Source of the DNA: Mesorhizobium helmanticense
GTDB taxonomy: Bacteria > Pseudomonadota > Alphaproteobacteria > Rhizobiales > Rhizobiaceae
Assembly (NCBI RefSeq): GCF_003034915.1
Contig: NZ_PZJX01000057.1
Span: 56,050-120,049, forward strand
Reading direction: 5' to 3'
DNA: 64,000 nt
Shown here piece after piece: positions 25,578-34,019 of the stretch. How positions within the stretch are numbered: position 1 is the first letter of the stretch; each line of letters opens with the position of its first letter. The notes under the pieces are model-generated. The model worked only from the letters and a program-made list of their open reading frames with translations, was not told where the DNA came from and did not search any database. The position numbers were made by a program, and so were the translations under genes.

Positions 25578-26696
25578 ATGAGCAGTGCTCTGTTTTCGCC
25601 GATCTCGCTCAGAGCGCTTACCTTGCCGAACCGCATCGTCGTGTCGCCGATGTGCCAGTACAATTCGGTCGAGGGCTCGGCCACCGACTGGCACATATTG
25701 CAGCTTGGCCAGTTCTCGCTGGGCGGCTCCGGCGGGCTGGTGATGACCGAGGCGACCAATGTCAACATGGTGGGCCGGATCACGCTGAAATGCGCAACGC
25801 TCTGCACCGATGACAATGAGCGGGCGCTGAAGCGGATCATCGATTTCTGCCGGCAGTATGGCGTCGCCAGGCATGGCATCCAGCTTGGCCATGCCGGCCG
25901 CAAGGGATCGACCCTGCCACCGGCGCTCGGTGGCAAGCCGCTGACGGAGGAGCAAGGCGCCTGGCAGACGGTGGCGCCTTCGGCGCTCGCCTATGATCAG
26001 GGCTGGCATGTGCCGCGGGCGATGACGCTGGACGACATTGCGGAGCTCAAGGCGGACTACGTCGCCGCGGTCGGCCGTGCCGAACGCATCGGCTATGACC
26101 TGATCGAACTGCATGCCGGCCACGGCTACCTCATGCATCAGTTCCTGTCGCCGCTGTCGAACGTGCGCACCGACGCCTATGGCGGCAGCCTCGAAAACCG
26201 CATGCGGCTGTTGCTGGAGACCTTCGCGGCAGCGCGGGCGGCATGGCCGCAGGACAAGCCGATGGGCGTGCGCGTTTCCGCCACCGACTGGGTGGATGGC
26301 GGCTGGACGATCGCCGATACGATCGTGCTGGCCAGGGAATTGAAGGCGCTCGGCTGCGACTATATCGACGCCTCGAGCGCAGCGCTTGATCCGCGCCAGA
26401 AGATACCGCTGTCCCCCGGCTATCAGGTGCCTTTCGCGGAAGCGGTGCGGCGTGAAGCTCATATTCCGACGATGGCGATCGGGCTGATTACCGGTGTGCG
26501 GCAGGCCGAGGAGATCATCGCCAGCGGCAAGGCAGACTTCATCTGCATGGCGCGCGGCGCCATGTGGGATCCGCGCTGGGCCTGGCACGCGGCCGAGGAG
26601 CTGGGCGCCGAGGCGCCCTATGCGCCGCGCGCCATGCCGGCTCATCCCAACGCGCGGCCGTCCGTGTTCCCGAACCGGCAGAAGCCTGCCGCCTGA
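25578..26696 (+). CDS. NADH:flavin oxidoreductase (Old Yellow Enzyme, YqjM type)
   Basis: A 372-residue FMN-dependent ene-reductase-like TIM barrel. SPMCQYNS holds the YqjM-type active-site Cys, HAGRKG the conserved His/Arg, and HAGHGYLMHQFLSPLSN plus YGGS form the family signature. GGGAGG precedes the start. Family members reduce activated C=C bonds of enones or take part in xenobiotic reduction. It is preceded by a candidate operator of the regulator and followed convergently by matB. Confidence 0.9.
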   Translation: MSSALFSPISLRALTLPNRIVVSPMCQYNSVEGSATDWHILQLGQFSLGGSGGLVMTEATNVNMVGRITLKCATLCTDDNERALKRIIDFCRQYGVARHGIQLGHAGRKGSTLPPALGGKPLTEEQGAWQTVAPSALAYDQGWHVPRAMTLDDIAELKADYVAAVGRAERIGYDLIELHAGHGYLMHQFLSPLSNVRTDAYGGSLENRMRLLLETFAAARAAWPQDKPMGVRVSATDWVDGGWTIADTIVLARELKALGCDYIDASSAALDPRQKIPLSPGYQVPFAEAVRREAHIPTMAIGLITGVRQAEEIIASGKADFICMARGAMWDPRWAWHAAEELGAEAPYAPRAMPAHPNARPSVFPNRQKPAA

Positions 26697-26707
26697 CTTC
26701 CGCGCCG

Positions 26708-28234
26708 TTAGCCGGCTTTCTGAGGAACGTAGAGATCTCTGTAGGTCTCGCGCAGAACATTCTTCTGCACCTTGCCCATCGTGTTGCGCGGCAGTTCGTC
26801 GACGAAGATCACCTGCTTCGGGTGCTTGTATTTGGCGATCCGCCCGGCGATGGCGCCGACGATATCGGCAGCAGCGATGGTCGACGCCGGCGCCCGCACC
26901 ACGACAGCGGTGACGCCTTCGCCGAAATCCGGATGGGCAACGCCGATGACAGCGCTTTCGCTCACGCCGGCAAGGGCGTCGATCTCGCTCTCGACCTCTT
27001 TCGGATAGATGTTGTAGCCGCCGGAAATGATCAGATCTTTTCCCCGCCCGACGATGTGGACATAGCCGTCGGCGTCGATCATGCCGAGATCGCCGGTGAT
27101 GAAAAAGCCGTCGGCGCGGAACTCGGCCCGGGTCTTCTCCGGCATGCGCCAATAGCCGGAAAAGACGTTTGGGCCTTTCACCTCGATCATGCCGACTTCG
27201 CCCTGGGCAAGCGTGCCACCGCCGTCGGGGTCGGCGATGCGCAGTGCTACGCCGGGCAAGGGAAAGCCGACCGTCCCGGCGCGCCGCTCGCCATCATAGG
27301 GGTTCGACGTGTTCATGTTGGTCTCGGTCATGCCGTAGCGCTCGAGGATCGAATGGCCGGTGCGCTCACGCCAGGCCTTGTGCGTCTCGGCAAGCAGCGG
27401 CGCCGATCCGGAAATGAACAGGCGGATGTTTTTGGCCGCCTGGCTGTTCAAGCAGTCCTGCTGCAACAGGCGCACATAGAAGGTCGGCACGCCCATCAGC
27501 GCGGTGGCGCGGGGCAGCAGGGAAACAATGCGGGCCGGATCGAATTTGGTTTCGAACAGCATCGAGGCGCCGGCCATCAGGATGACATTGGTGGCGACGA
27601 ACAGGCCATGCGTGTGGAAGATGGGCAGCGCGTGGATCAGCACGTCATCGGAGGTGAAGCGCCAGTGCTCGACCAGCACCCGTGCGTTGGAGGCGAGGTT
27701 TTCATGACTGAGCATGGCGCCTTTCGAACGGCCGGTCGTGCCCGACGTGTAGAGGATCGCCGCCAGATCGTCCGGTCCGCGCGCCACATCATGGAAATCC
27801 GCGGACTGCCGCGAGGCCTGGTCAATCAGCGAGCCTTCACCGTTGCGGCCGAGCGTCACGGTCGTAGCGCCCGATGCCTGCGCCAACGGTTCGATGTCGG
27901 TCGCGCTGCGGGGATCGCAGACGACCAGGCGCGGTTCGGCATCGCCGAAGAAATAGCCGAGCTCGGTCAGCGTATAGGCTGTGTTGAGCGGCAGGAAGAC
28001 GGCACCGGCGCGCAGGCAGGCGAGATAGAGGAGAACCGCCTCCGGGCTCTTCTCGACCTGGACGGCGACGCGATCGCCCGGCTCCACGGCCAGTTGCAGC
28101 AGCGCATGCGCCAGTTGCGCCGACCGCGCCAGCATGTCGCCATAGGTCAGCGAGCGCCCGTCATCCGTCTCCATCAAGAGCCGTCCGGGCGCCGGCATCC
28201 GGGCGCGAAACGCATCGAACAAATGATTGCTCAT
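26708..28234 (-). CDS. matB: Malonyl-CoA synthetase
   Basis: A 508-residue acyl-adenylate-forming enzyme. The AMP-binding motif is YTSGTTGRSKGAMLSH, then RYGMTE, GDLG and the catalytic lysine region MGKVQKNVLRE near the C-terminus. MatB converts malonate, ATP and CoA to malonyl-CoA. The specific assignment rests on its pairing with malonyl-CoA decarboxylase just upstream on the same strand, the rhizobial matAB arrangement. Methylmalonate or a related acid remains possible. A three-hairpin repeat separates it from matA. No malonate transporter gene (matC) is seen nearby. Confidence 0.88.
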   Translation of the reverse strand: MSNHLFDAFRARMPAPGRLLMETDDGRSLTYGDMLARSAQLAHALLQLAVEPGDRVAVQVEKSPEAVLLYLACLRAGAVFLPLNTAYTLTELGYFFGDAEPRLVVCDPRSATDIEPLAQASGATTVTLGRNGEGSLIDQASRQSADFHDVARGPDDLAAILYTSGTTGRSKGAMLSHENLASNARVLVEHWRFTSDDVLIHALPIFHTHGLFVATNVILMAGASMLFETKFDPARIVSLLPRATALMGVPTFYVRLLQQDCLNSQAAKNIRLFISGSAPLLAETHKAWRERTGHSILERYGMTETNMNTSNPYDGERRAGTVGFPLPGVALRIADPDGGGTLAQGEVGMIEVKGPNVFSGYWRMPEKTRAEFRADGFFITGDLGMIDADGYVHIVGRGKDLIISGGYNIYPKEVESEIDALAGVSESAVIGVAHPDFGEGVTAVVVRAPASTIAAADIVGAIAGRIAKYKHPKQVIFVDELPRNTMGKVQKNVLRETYRDLYVPQKAG

Positions 28235-28299
28235 CTTTCCCTCCAGAACGGTTCATCGTTTCACGGAAACGCCGAACCGCTCTATCTCTTTGTTTCTGC

Positions 28300-28461
28300 G
28301 CAATTCCGGGCGGAAAACCGTTTCACACTTTTCCTGGAATTGCTCCAGAGCATGATGCCGAAAAGTGTGAAGCGGTTTTCGGACGACATCATGCTCTATC
28401 TCTTTGATTTAGAGCCGGATTCAGATTTCAGGTCGATTCGACCTGAAATCATCCGGCTCTA
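28300..28461. repeat. Triple-hairpin repeat, family B
   Basis: Three adjacent palindromes: 28300-28307 / 28336-28343 (GCAATTCC), 28348-28357 / 28387-28396 (GAGCATGATG), and 28410-28420 / 28451-28461 (TAGAGCCGGAT), the last with an inner 11-bp stem 28425-28435 / 28439-28449. The interiors of the first and second hairpins are inverted versions of one another (AAAACCGTTTCACACTTTT against AAAAGTGTGAAGCGGTTTT). The last arm contains the matA stop codon. Confidence 0.8.
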
Positions 28462-29823
28462 GGGTTGGGCGGATCGACCAGGCGGCAAAAGCTGCGGCGT
28501 GGCCGACCTCACTACGGCTTTCGGCAGCAGGCGGCGCACGGTGGGCGCGGCCGCCACATCGTTCTTGGCGGCAAACAGTTCGTGGTTCTTCTCGATGTCG
28601 TCGAGCTTGTAGCTGTAGTTGACCATCAGGCCATGCGCCTGCCGCAAGGCTCGCGACGACAGATCGCCGAGAAGGTTGATGCGCTCCAGCCGCGCGCCAT
28701 TGCCGAGATGGAACCGCGCGACCGGGTCGATCACCTTGCCCGAGGTGGTGCGGGCTTCGAGGAAGTACTGCACCGCCAGAGGGAGCAAGTGCTGGCCCGC
28801 GCGCTCGCGCAGCGCAGGGTCCGCATGCCAGCCCTCGTTGGCGACGAGGTTCAGCGCCTCGGCGGCGGATGGATCGGTCTGTTCGGCCAGCCAGCGGGCA
28901 AAACCCGGCACCGGCGACAGCGTGACGAAATCGGTCAGTCCTGGAAGATCGCGGCGCAGGTCCTCGACCACCTGCTTGATCAGGAAATTGCCGAAGGAGA
29001 TGCCGCGCAGGCCCTCCTGGCAGTTGGAGATGGAATAGAACACCGCCGTCGTCGCCAGCCGCGGCTGCACCGGTGGCCGTTCGTCGGCAAGCAGTTCGGC
29101 GATCGTCAGGGGCATGGCGCGGGTAAGCGCGACCTCGACGAAAATCAGCGGTTCGTCGCCGAGCTGCGGGTGGAAGAACGCATAGCAGAGCCGGTCGTCG
29201 GGCTCGATGCGACGACGCAGATCGTCCCAGGTGTGGATGGCATGCACCGCCTCGTAGCGGATTATCTTTTCCAGGATGTTGGCCGGCGTCGACCAGTCGA
29301 TCCGGCGCAGCACCAGGAAGCCGCGGTTGAACCACGATGACAGGAGATGCGTGAAGTCGGCATCGACGATGGCAAGATCAGGTGACGCGGGCAGCCGGGC
29401 GAGCAGATCCTCGCGCATGCGCACCAGCGTCTCGATGCCGCCGGGCGAAAGGTTCAGGCGGCGCAGCAGCTCCTGCCTGGCCGGCTCGGCGGCGTCGTGC
29501 AAAGCGAGCGCCGTGCGATCGTCAGGCGCGTCGCGATAGGCATCCACCGCATCGGCAAGCCTGGCATGATCGGTGCCGAAACGATCGCGCAGCACATGCA
29601 GGAAGGCCAGCCTGCCGTCGGCATCAAGCGCGCGCCAGCGCTCGAGAATTTCGCGGGCATAGGCGACACCCGAGGCCTCGCCCTGGCTGGAAAGTAGACG
29701 CGTGCACAGACGCGCCAGGCTGTCGGCCGAGACCGGCTCGTCGCCGCGAACGAGGTTCAGCATCATCCGGCCGCGATCGGCGATGGTGTTCAGGAGATCG
29801 GCGAAGAAGGGGCTGCGGTCCAT
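28459..29823 (-). CDS. matA: Malonyl-CoA decarboxylase
   Basis: A 454-residue malonyl-CoA decarboxylase, giving acetyl-CoA and CO2. An N-terminal helical region is followed by the catalytic acetyltransferase-like domain with FFHPQLGDEPLIFVEVAL and FYSISNCQEGLRGISFGNFL. AGGA lies just before ATG 29823; the in-frame TTG at 29826 is less likely. The stop codon (29459 is not used; the stop is at 28459-28461) falls in the outer arm of a repeat hairpin, so the last residues may be repeat-derived. Transcription starts from a region divergent with the SDR at 29967 and probably shares its operators. Confidence 0.92.
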   Translation of the reverse strand: MDRSPFFADLLNTIADRGRMMLNLVRGDEPVSADSLARLCTRLLSSQGEASGVAYAREILERWRALDADGRLAFLHVLRDRFGTDHARLADAVDAYRDAPDDRTALALHDAAEPARQELLRRLNLSPGGIETLVRMREDLLARLPASPDLAIVDADFTHLLSSWFNRGFLVLRRIDWSTPANILEKIIRYEAVHAIHTWDDLRRRIEPDDRLCYAFFHPQLGDEPLIFVEVALTRAMPLTIAELLADERPPVQPRLATTAVFYSISNCQEGLRGISFGNFLIKQVVEDLRRDLPGLTDFVTLSPVPGFARWLAEQTDPSAAEALNLVANEGWHADPALRERAGQHLLPLAVQYFLEARTTSGKVIDPVARFHLGNGARLERINLLGDLSSRALRQAHGLMVNYSYKLDDIEKNHELFAAKNDVAAAPTVRRLLPKAVVRSATPQLLPPGRSAQP

Positions 29824-29885
29824 CAATCCTGGCCACTGAATTGGAGCCGCGCAGGCAGGCTCGGGAACACGCGAAGTCTCTCCGG

Positions 29886-29931
29886 AAAATATCGATATAA
29901 CTTTGACGTGGCAATAAAAATCGCTAAAAAT
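29886..29931. promoter_or_regulatory. Divergent promoters and operators between matA and SDR
   Basis: Plus strand: TTGACG (29903-29908), 17 bp, AAAAAT (29926-29931). Minus strand: TTGCCA (29914-29909), 17 bp, TATTTT (29891-29886). AAAATCGCTAA (29917-29927) lies in the plus-strand spacer and the palindrome ATATCGATAT (29889-29898) in the minus-strand core. The first element recurs exactly, inverted, at 33064-33074. Regulation by the GntR protein at 30744-31517 is inferred. Confidence 0.55.
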
Positions 29932-29966
29932 GACCTGAAGGTTTTCTCGCGGAAGGATGAATTTTC

Positions 29967-30737
29967 ATGGATGTGGCAGGGCAATTCACGCTGACCGGCA
30001 AGACCGCCTTCATCACCGGTGGTGGCGGCGGGCTCGGCGTCGCAGTGGCCGAAGCCTATCTTGCTTCCGGCGCCTCCGTCGTCATTTCCGATCTCGATGC
30101 CGACAAGGTCGACGCCGCGGTCAAGGGGCTGGATACCAAGGGCACGGTGATCGGGGCTCCCTGCGACGTCACCGATGCGGCAAGCGTCGCCGACGCGGTC
30201 GCCAAGGCCGAGGCGGCGCTCGGCAAGATCGACATTCTGATGACGGCGGCCGGCTTTGCCAGGCGCACCGCCGCGGTCGATCTGGAGCCTGAGGAATTCG
30301 ATCGCATCATGGCGATCAATGTCAAAGGCACGTTCCTGCCGGCACAGGCGGTGGCGCGCGGCATGATCGCGCGCGGCCAGGGCGGCAAGATCATCACCAT
30401 CGGCTCGGTGCGTGGGCTTGTCGGTCATCCGCTCGGCTATGTCAGCTACGGCACCAGCAAGGGCGCCGTGCATCTTCTGACGCGTCAATTGGCGACGGAA
30501 TGGGCGCAGCATCGCATCAACGTCAATTGCATCGCACCGTCGGTCATCAAGACACCTCTTGCCGATTTCATCCTCAAGACACCGGAAGTGCGCGATCTCT
30601 TCATGTCGCGCATCCCGTTTAACCGCCCCGCCGAGCCGGAGGAATTTGTCGGCGCCGCGATCTTCCTGGCGGCCAGGGCTTCCGACTTCGTCACCGGCCA
30701 TGTCCTGTTCGTCGATGGCGGCAGCACGGCAGGCTGA
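29967..30737 (+). CDS. SDR-family oxidoreductase
   Basis: A 256-residue short-chain dehydrogenase with TGGGGGLG, the DLDADK acidic loop (NAD preference), catalytic YGTSKGAV and FVDGGSTAG at the end. Its first residues MDVAGQFTLTGKTAFITG are typical. It is divergent from matA and convergent with the GntR regulator gene. It shares operators with the FAH-hydrolase/dioxygenase operon, so a role in that pathway is plausible. Confidence 0.88.
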   Translation: MDVAGQFTLTGKTAFITGGGGGLGVAVAEAYLASGASVVISDLDADKVDAAVKGLDTKGTVIGAPCDVTDAASVADAVAKAEAALGKIDILMTAAGFARRTAAVDLEPEEFDRIMAINVKGTFLPAQAVARGMIARGQGGKIITIGSVRGLVGHPLGYVSYGTSKGAVHLLTRQLATEWAQHRINVNCIAPSVIKTPLADFILKTPEVRDLFMSRIPFNRPAEPEEFVGAAIFLAARASDFVTGHVLFVDGGSTAG

Positions 30738-30743
30738 AAACGC

Positions 30744-31517
30744 CTACTGCCGCCTACGCGCCTTGCCCGAGGCCGTCTTCGGTTCCTCGCTCTGGCTGAA
30801 GCGCTCCATGCACAATGCCGTCGTCAGGCGATAATGGTCGAGCAAGGCCTGGACCGCGCCATCGGCGTCGCCGTCAAGGGCACGTTCGGCGATCAGGCGA
30901 TGCTCGCCGAGTTCGTCGCGCTGAACGCCGGCGCCGCCGCGCGCCATCTGGCGGTAGCGATAGGCCTGGTCGGCAAGCTGGTCGCAGAAACCCACCAGCC
31001 AGCGCGACCGGCAGGCCGAAATCAGCGCGCGATGGAAGGCGCGATGCAGCTTCTCCCAATCTGGATTGGTTGGGGCGGGATTGGTCTCATCTGAGCTGAT
31101 CGCCAGGGGATCCTCAGGCAAACGGCGCGGCGTACGCGACAGGCGGTGCAGCGCCAGCACGAGCTGTTCTTCCCATTCATGCGTGCGGTTGGTGATGGCT
31201 TCGCGCAGCGCCCGCTCCTCCAGCCAGCAGCGGGTGCGCGTCAGTTCCTCCAACTCGGCCGCGCTGAGCGGCATGATGAAGAAGCCGCGCTGGTCGTGGC
31301 GGCCGAGCAGGCCTTCCGAGGCAAGGCGGTTGAGGGCTTCGCGAACGGGCGAAGCGCCCGCGCCGTAGCGCGAAACCACCCACTCGACACGCAGTTTGCT
31401 TTCGGTTTCAAGCACGCCGTGCAGCAAGTCATCGCGAAGCTGATGATAGACGGTGCTGGCGAGTGTGCTCTTGGGCACCGCGTCCTCGTCATTCAGATCG
31501 GCCGTTGCGTACGTCAA
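30744..31517 (-). CDS. GntR-family transcriptional regulator (FCD domain)
   Basis: A 257-residue regulator. An N-terminal winged helix (about 18-85) has YHQLRDDLLHGVL and SPVREALNRLASEGLL, the recognition region of FadR/GntR proteins. The C-terminal all-helical FCD ligand domain (about 90-240) includes LHRAFHRALISAC and a late HRLIAERAL. FCD regulators usually bind carboxylic acids, often with a metal. Its gene lies between two divergent promoter regions that share an 11-bp element, making it the prime candidate for their regulator; in rhizobia matAB is classically next to a GntR gene (matR). Confidence 0.88.
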   Translation of the reverse strand: MTYATADLNDEDAVPKSTLASTVYHQLRDDLLHGVLETESKLRVEWVVSRYGAGASPVREALNRLASEGLLGRHDQRGFFIMPLSAAELEELTRTRCWLEERALREAITNRTHEWEEQLVLALHRLSRTPRRLPEDPLAISSDETNPAPTNPDWEKLHRAFHRALISACRSRWLVGFCDQLADQAYRYRQMARGGAGVQRDELGEHRLIAERALDGDADGAVQALLDHYRLTTALCMERFSQSEEPKTASGKARRRQ

Positions 31518-31619
31518 TGCGGCTCCTGTTGCCTGCGTAGTGTTGCCGCATCCGCCATGGTCGGCTCTTCACCTATCCTACAATGTCGGGCTTGCGGCCC
31601 TCAAGGGCAAGACCTCGCT

Positions 31620-32618
31620 TCAAAGGCGAACCGCCGCGCCGCCTTGGTTCGCCGAGGTGACGATGGCCTCGAACAGCTTGATGTTGTCGAGAAGCTGGGC
31701 GGGCGTGAAGCGATAAGGTTTCTCGCCGGCGACGGCAGCGGCCCAGGCCTCGAAATTGGCGGTCACCGTGTCGGCCGGGTGATGGACCGTCACCTGACGC
31801 GGCTCTCTTGTGCCGGTGCAGACGGTAACGATGGTCGGCTTGCCCTGGTCGACATTGCCTTCGCTGACGATTTCGATCCAGCCCTTGTCGCCGAACACCG
31901 TGACGCGTCCGTAATAGGGCGTGCAGGACAGAAGGGTGATCGTACCGCGCGCGCCGGATTTGAAGGTCAGCGACGCGGTCACGAAATCGGTGGCGGGCGG
32001 CTCGAAGATCAGGCTCGACGTCTGCGCGCGGACTTCGGCGGCAGCGCCGAAGAAGGCGACGCAGAGATCGGTCTGGTGAATGCCCGTCGCCGTCATCATG
32101 CCGGCCGGCGCGTGCCTCGGGTCCAGCCGCCAGTTCGAACGGTCGATGCCGCGGAACAGATCATGGCTGATATTGGCCTCGAACAGCAGCGGCTTGCCCA
32201 GCGTGCCGTTGTCGAGCAGTTTCTGGACCTGCTCGAAGCAGGCCTCGTAGCGGCGCTCATGGCCGATGCCGAGGATCTTGCCGGCTTTGCGGCAGGCCTC
32301 GATGACACGGGCAGCACCTGCAGCGGTCATAGTAAGCGGCTTTTCACAGAATAATTCCTTGCCGGCGGCGATCACCGCCAGGCACTGCTCCTCGTGCAAT
32401 TGGTGCGGCGTGGCGAGGATGACGCCTTCGACGGCATCGTCGGCGAGCACCGTGGCCAGATCGGCGGCATGGCCGACGCCATGCTGGCCAAGGAAATCGA
32501 GCGCACCGTCCGGCGGCATCGGATCGACGCCGTAGAGCACCTCGAAGCGCGCATTCTTGCCGAGGCACGAGATGATCTGCTTGCCCCACCAGCCAAGGCC
32601 CGCGACCGCGACACGCAT
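31620..32618 (-). CDS. Gfo/Idh/MocA family oxidoreductase
   Basis: A 332-residue oxidoreductase with VAVAGLGWWGKQI, ATPHQLHEE, CEKPLTMTAAG, GHERRYEA and TATGIHQTDL. It closely parallels the 338-residue protein at 21826-22842 across its length. It probably oxidises a sugar, inositol or related cyclic compound. It is co-directional with the YciI gene, 38 bp downstream, and transcribed from the 33.05-kb divergent promoter region. Confidence 0.89.
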   Translation of the reverse strand: MRVAVAGLGWWGKQIISCLGKNARFEVLYGVDPMPPDGALDFLGQHGVGHAADLATVLADDAVEGVILATPHQLHEEQCLAVIAAGKELFCEKPLTMTAAGAARVIEACRKAGKILGIGHERRYEACFEQVQKLLDNGTLGKPLLFEANISHDLFRGIDRSNWRLDPRHAPAGMMTATGIHQTDLCVAFFGAAAEVRAQTSSLIFEPPATDFVTASLTFKSGARGTITLLSCTPYYGRVTVFGDKGWIEIVSEGNVDQGKPTIVTVCTGTREPRQVTVHHPADTVTANFEAWAAAVAGEKPYRFTPAQLLDNIKLFEAIVTSANQGGAAVRL

Positions 32619-32656
32619 CCCTGTCCTCCGTTGTTCGATCGACTTCCGGGTTTTCG

Positions 32657-32965
32657 TCAGCCCTGGCGCTTCTGAAAGCCGGTGATGGTCACGCTCCCCC
32701 AGACGCCGGCCTTCTTGTAGGGATCGGCGCCATTGAACGCCTCGACTACGCTGCGCCCTTCGGCGTTGACGATCAACAGGCTGCCCTTCATCGTGGTGCC
32801 GTCGTCTTCCACCAGCGGCCCGGACATAACCAGGGTCACGCCATAGGTCGCCGCCGTCGTCAGATGCGCCTTGTGCGCATCCTGGCTGGCCAGCCGGCGT
32901 TGGAGGCTTCTACCCTCTGGGCCACTGTCTCCGTCAAGGGCATGGATGGCGAAAAGCATGGGCAT
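32657..32965 (-). CDS. YciI-like protein
   Basis: A 102-residue YCII-domain protein (MPMLFAIHALDGDSG; SQDAHKAHL; VVEAFNGADPYKKAGVW). The His and Asp of YciI active sites appear to be present. AGGAG precedes ATG 32965. YCII proteins occur beside aromatic and chlorinated-compound degradation genes, where some act as lyases or isomerases (family knowledge). Here it is divergent from an FAH-hydrolase / dioxygenase operon. Confidence 0.86.
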   Translation of the reverse strand: MPMLFAIHALDGDSGPEGRSLQRRLASQDAHKAHLTTAATYGVTLVMSGPLVEDDGTTMKGSLLIVNAEGRSVVEAFNGADPYKKAGVWGSVTITGFQKRQG

Positions 32966-33032
32966 TTTTCTCCTGTGTGGGCCTGAATCGGTCTGGCGTC
33001 CCGACCATAGGGAAATACGCCGCGCTTTGCAA

Positions 33033-33077
33033 TAAAATCGATAATATATTGACATCAGCAAAATTAGCGATTTTAAC
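33033..33077. promoter_or_regulatory. Divergent promoters and paired operators before FAH-hydrolase operon
   Basis: Plus strand: TTGACA (33049-33054), 17 bp, TTTAAC (33072-33077). Minus strand: a weaker TTGCTG (33061-33056), 17 bp, ATTTTA (33038-33033). AAAATCGATAA (33034-33044) and TTAGCGATTTT (33064-33074) form an inverted pair 30 bp apart. The second is the exact reverse complement of the 29917-29927 element. Confidence 0.58.
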
Positions 33078-33100
33078 AGAGGAGATCATAGGAGGATTTC

Positions 33101-33973
33101 ATGCGTTTTGCGGTTTGCATCGAGGATGGCGAGCGGCGGCTGGGCGTCGTGCGCGGGACCGACATCGCCGTGCTCGGCTCGTCGAGCCCCGACCTGCTCG
33201 AGCTCATCAACTGGGGCAAGGACGGGCTCGCCGCGATAGCCAAACAGGTTGAGGTCCTGCCGCCCGCCGCCTGGCAGCCGCTGGCGACGACGCCTTTGGC
33301 GCTGCCTTTTGAGCCGTCAGGCAAGATCGTCTGCCTTGGCCTGAACTACCGCGCGCATGCGCAGGAAGGCGGCTACGCGGTGCCGGACTATCCGGCGATC
33401 TTCCTGCGCACGGCAACATCGCTGCTGCCGGCGGGCGAGGCGATCATCGCGCCGCACGTCTCGGAAAAACTCGATTTCGAGGCCGAGCTGATGGTGATCG
33501 TCGGGCGGGCCGGACGCTACATCCCGAAGACCGATGCGTTGGATCATGTCTTCGGCTACACATGCTTCAACGATGCCTCGATCCGCGATTATCAGCGCAA
33601 GACGCATCAATGGACACCCGGCAAGAATTTCGACAGGACCGGTGCGGTCGGTCCGGTCATCGTGACAGCGGACGAGCTTCCCGCCGGCGCTTCCGGCCTC
33701 AGCATCGCCTGCCGGCTGAACGGCGAGACGGTGCAGAATGCCAGCACCGCCGATATGATGGTTTCGGTTGCCATGGCGGTCTCGATCATTTCCGAGTTCA
33801 TGACGCTTGAGCCCGGCGATATGATCGCGATGGGCACGCCGCAAGGCGTCGGCTATGCGCGCACGCCGCCGCTCTGGATGGGCCCCGGCGATGTGGTCGA
33901 GGTCGAGATCGAAGGCATCGGCATCCTGCGCAACAGCATCGCGGCCGAAGAACCGCGTTCCACCGCCAAGTGA
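33101..33973 (+). CDS. Fumarylacetoacetate hydrolase family protein
   Basis: A 290-residue FAH-superfamily enzyme. LDFEAELMVIVGR supplies the metal-binding Glu residues and the later DYQRKTHQWTPGKNFD the conserved Asp/Lys region; GTPQGVGYARTPPLWMGPGD is typical of the C-terminal half. Members hydrolyse or isomerise beta-diketo acids, for example in aromatic meta-cleavage, homoprotocatechuate or L-fucose pathways. GGAGG precedes the start. It is the first gene of an operon with an intradiol dioxygenase, suggesting it processes a ring-cleavage product. Confidence 0.9.
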   Translation: MRFAVCIEDGERRLGVVRGTDIAVLGSSSPDLLELINWGKDGLAAIAKQVEVLPPAAWQPLATTPLALPFEPSGKIVCLGLNYRAHAQEGGYAVPDYPAIFLRTATSLLPAGEAIIAPHVSEKLDFEAELMVIVGRAGRYIPKTDALDHVFGYTCFNDASIRDYQRKTHQWTPGKNFDRTGAVGPVIVTADELPAGASGLSIACRLNGETVQNASTADMMVSVAMAVSIISEFMTLEPGDMIAMGTPQGVGYARTPPLWMGPGDVVEVEIEGIGILRNSIAAEEPRSTAK

Positions 33974-34019
33974 CAAGCGGGTAGGGAAGTGACAGGCCGG
34001 CACGGGAGGAGACGGCACC

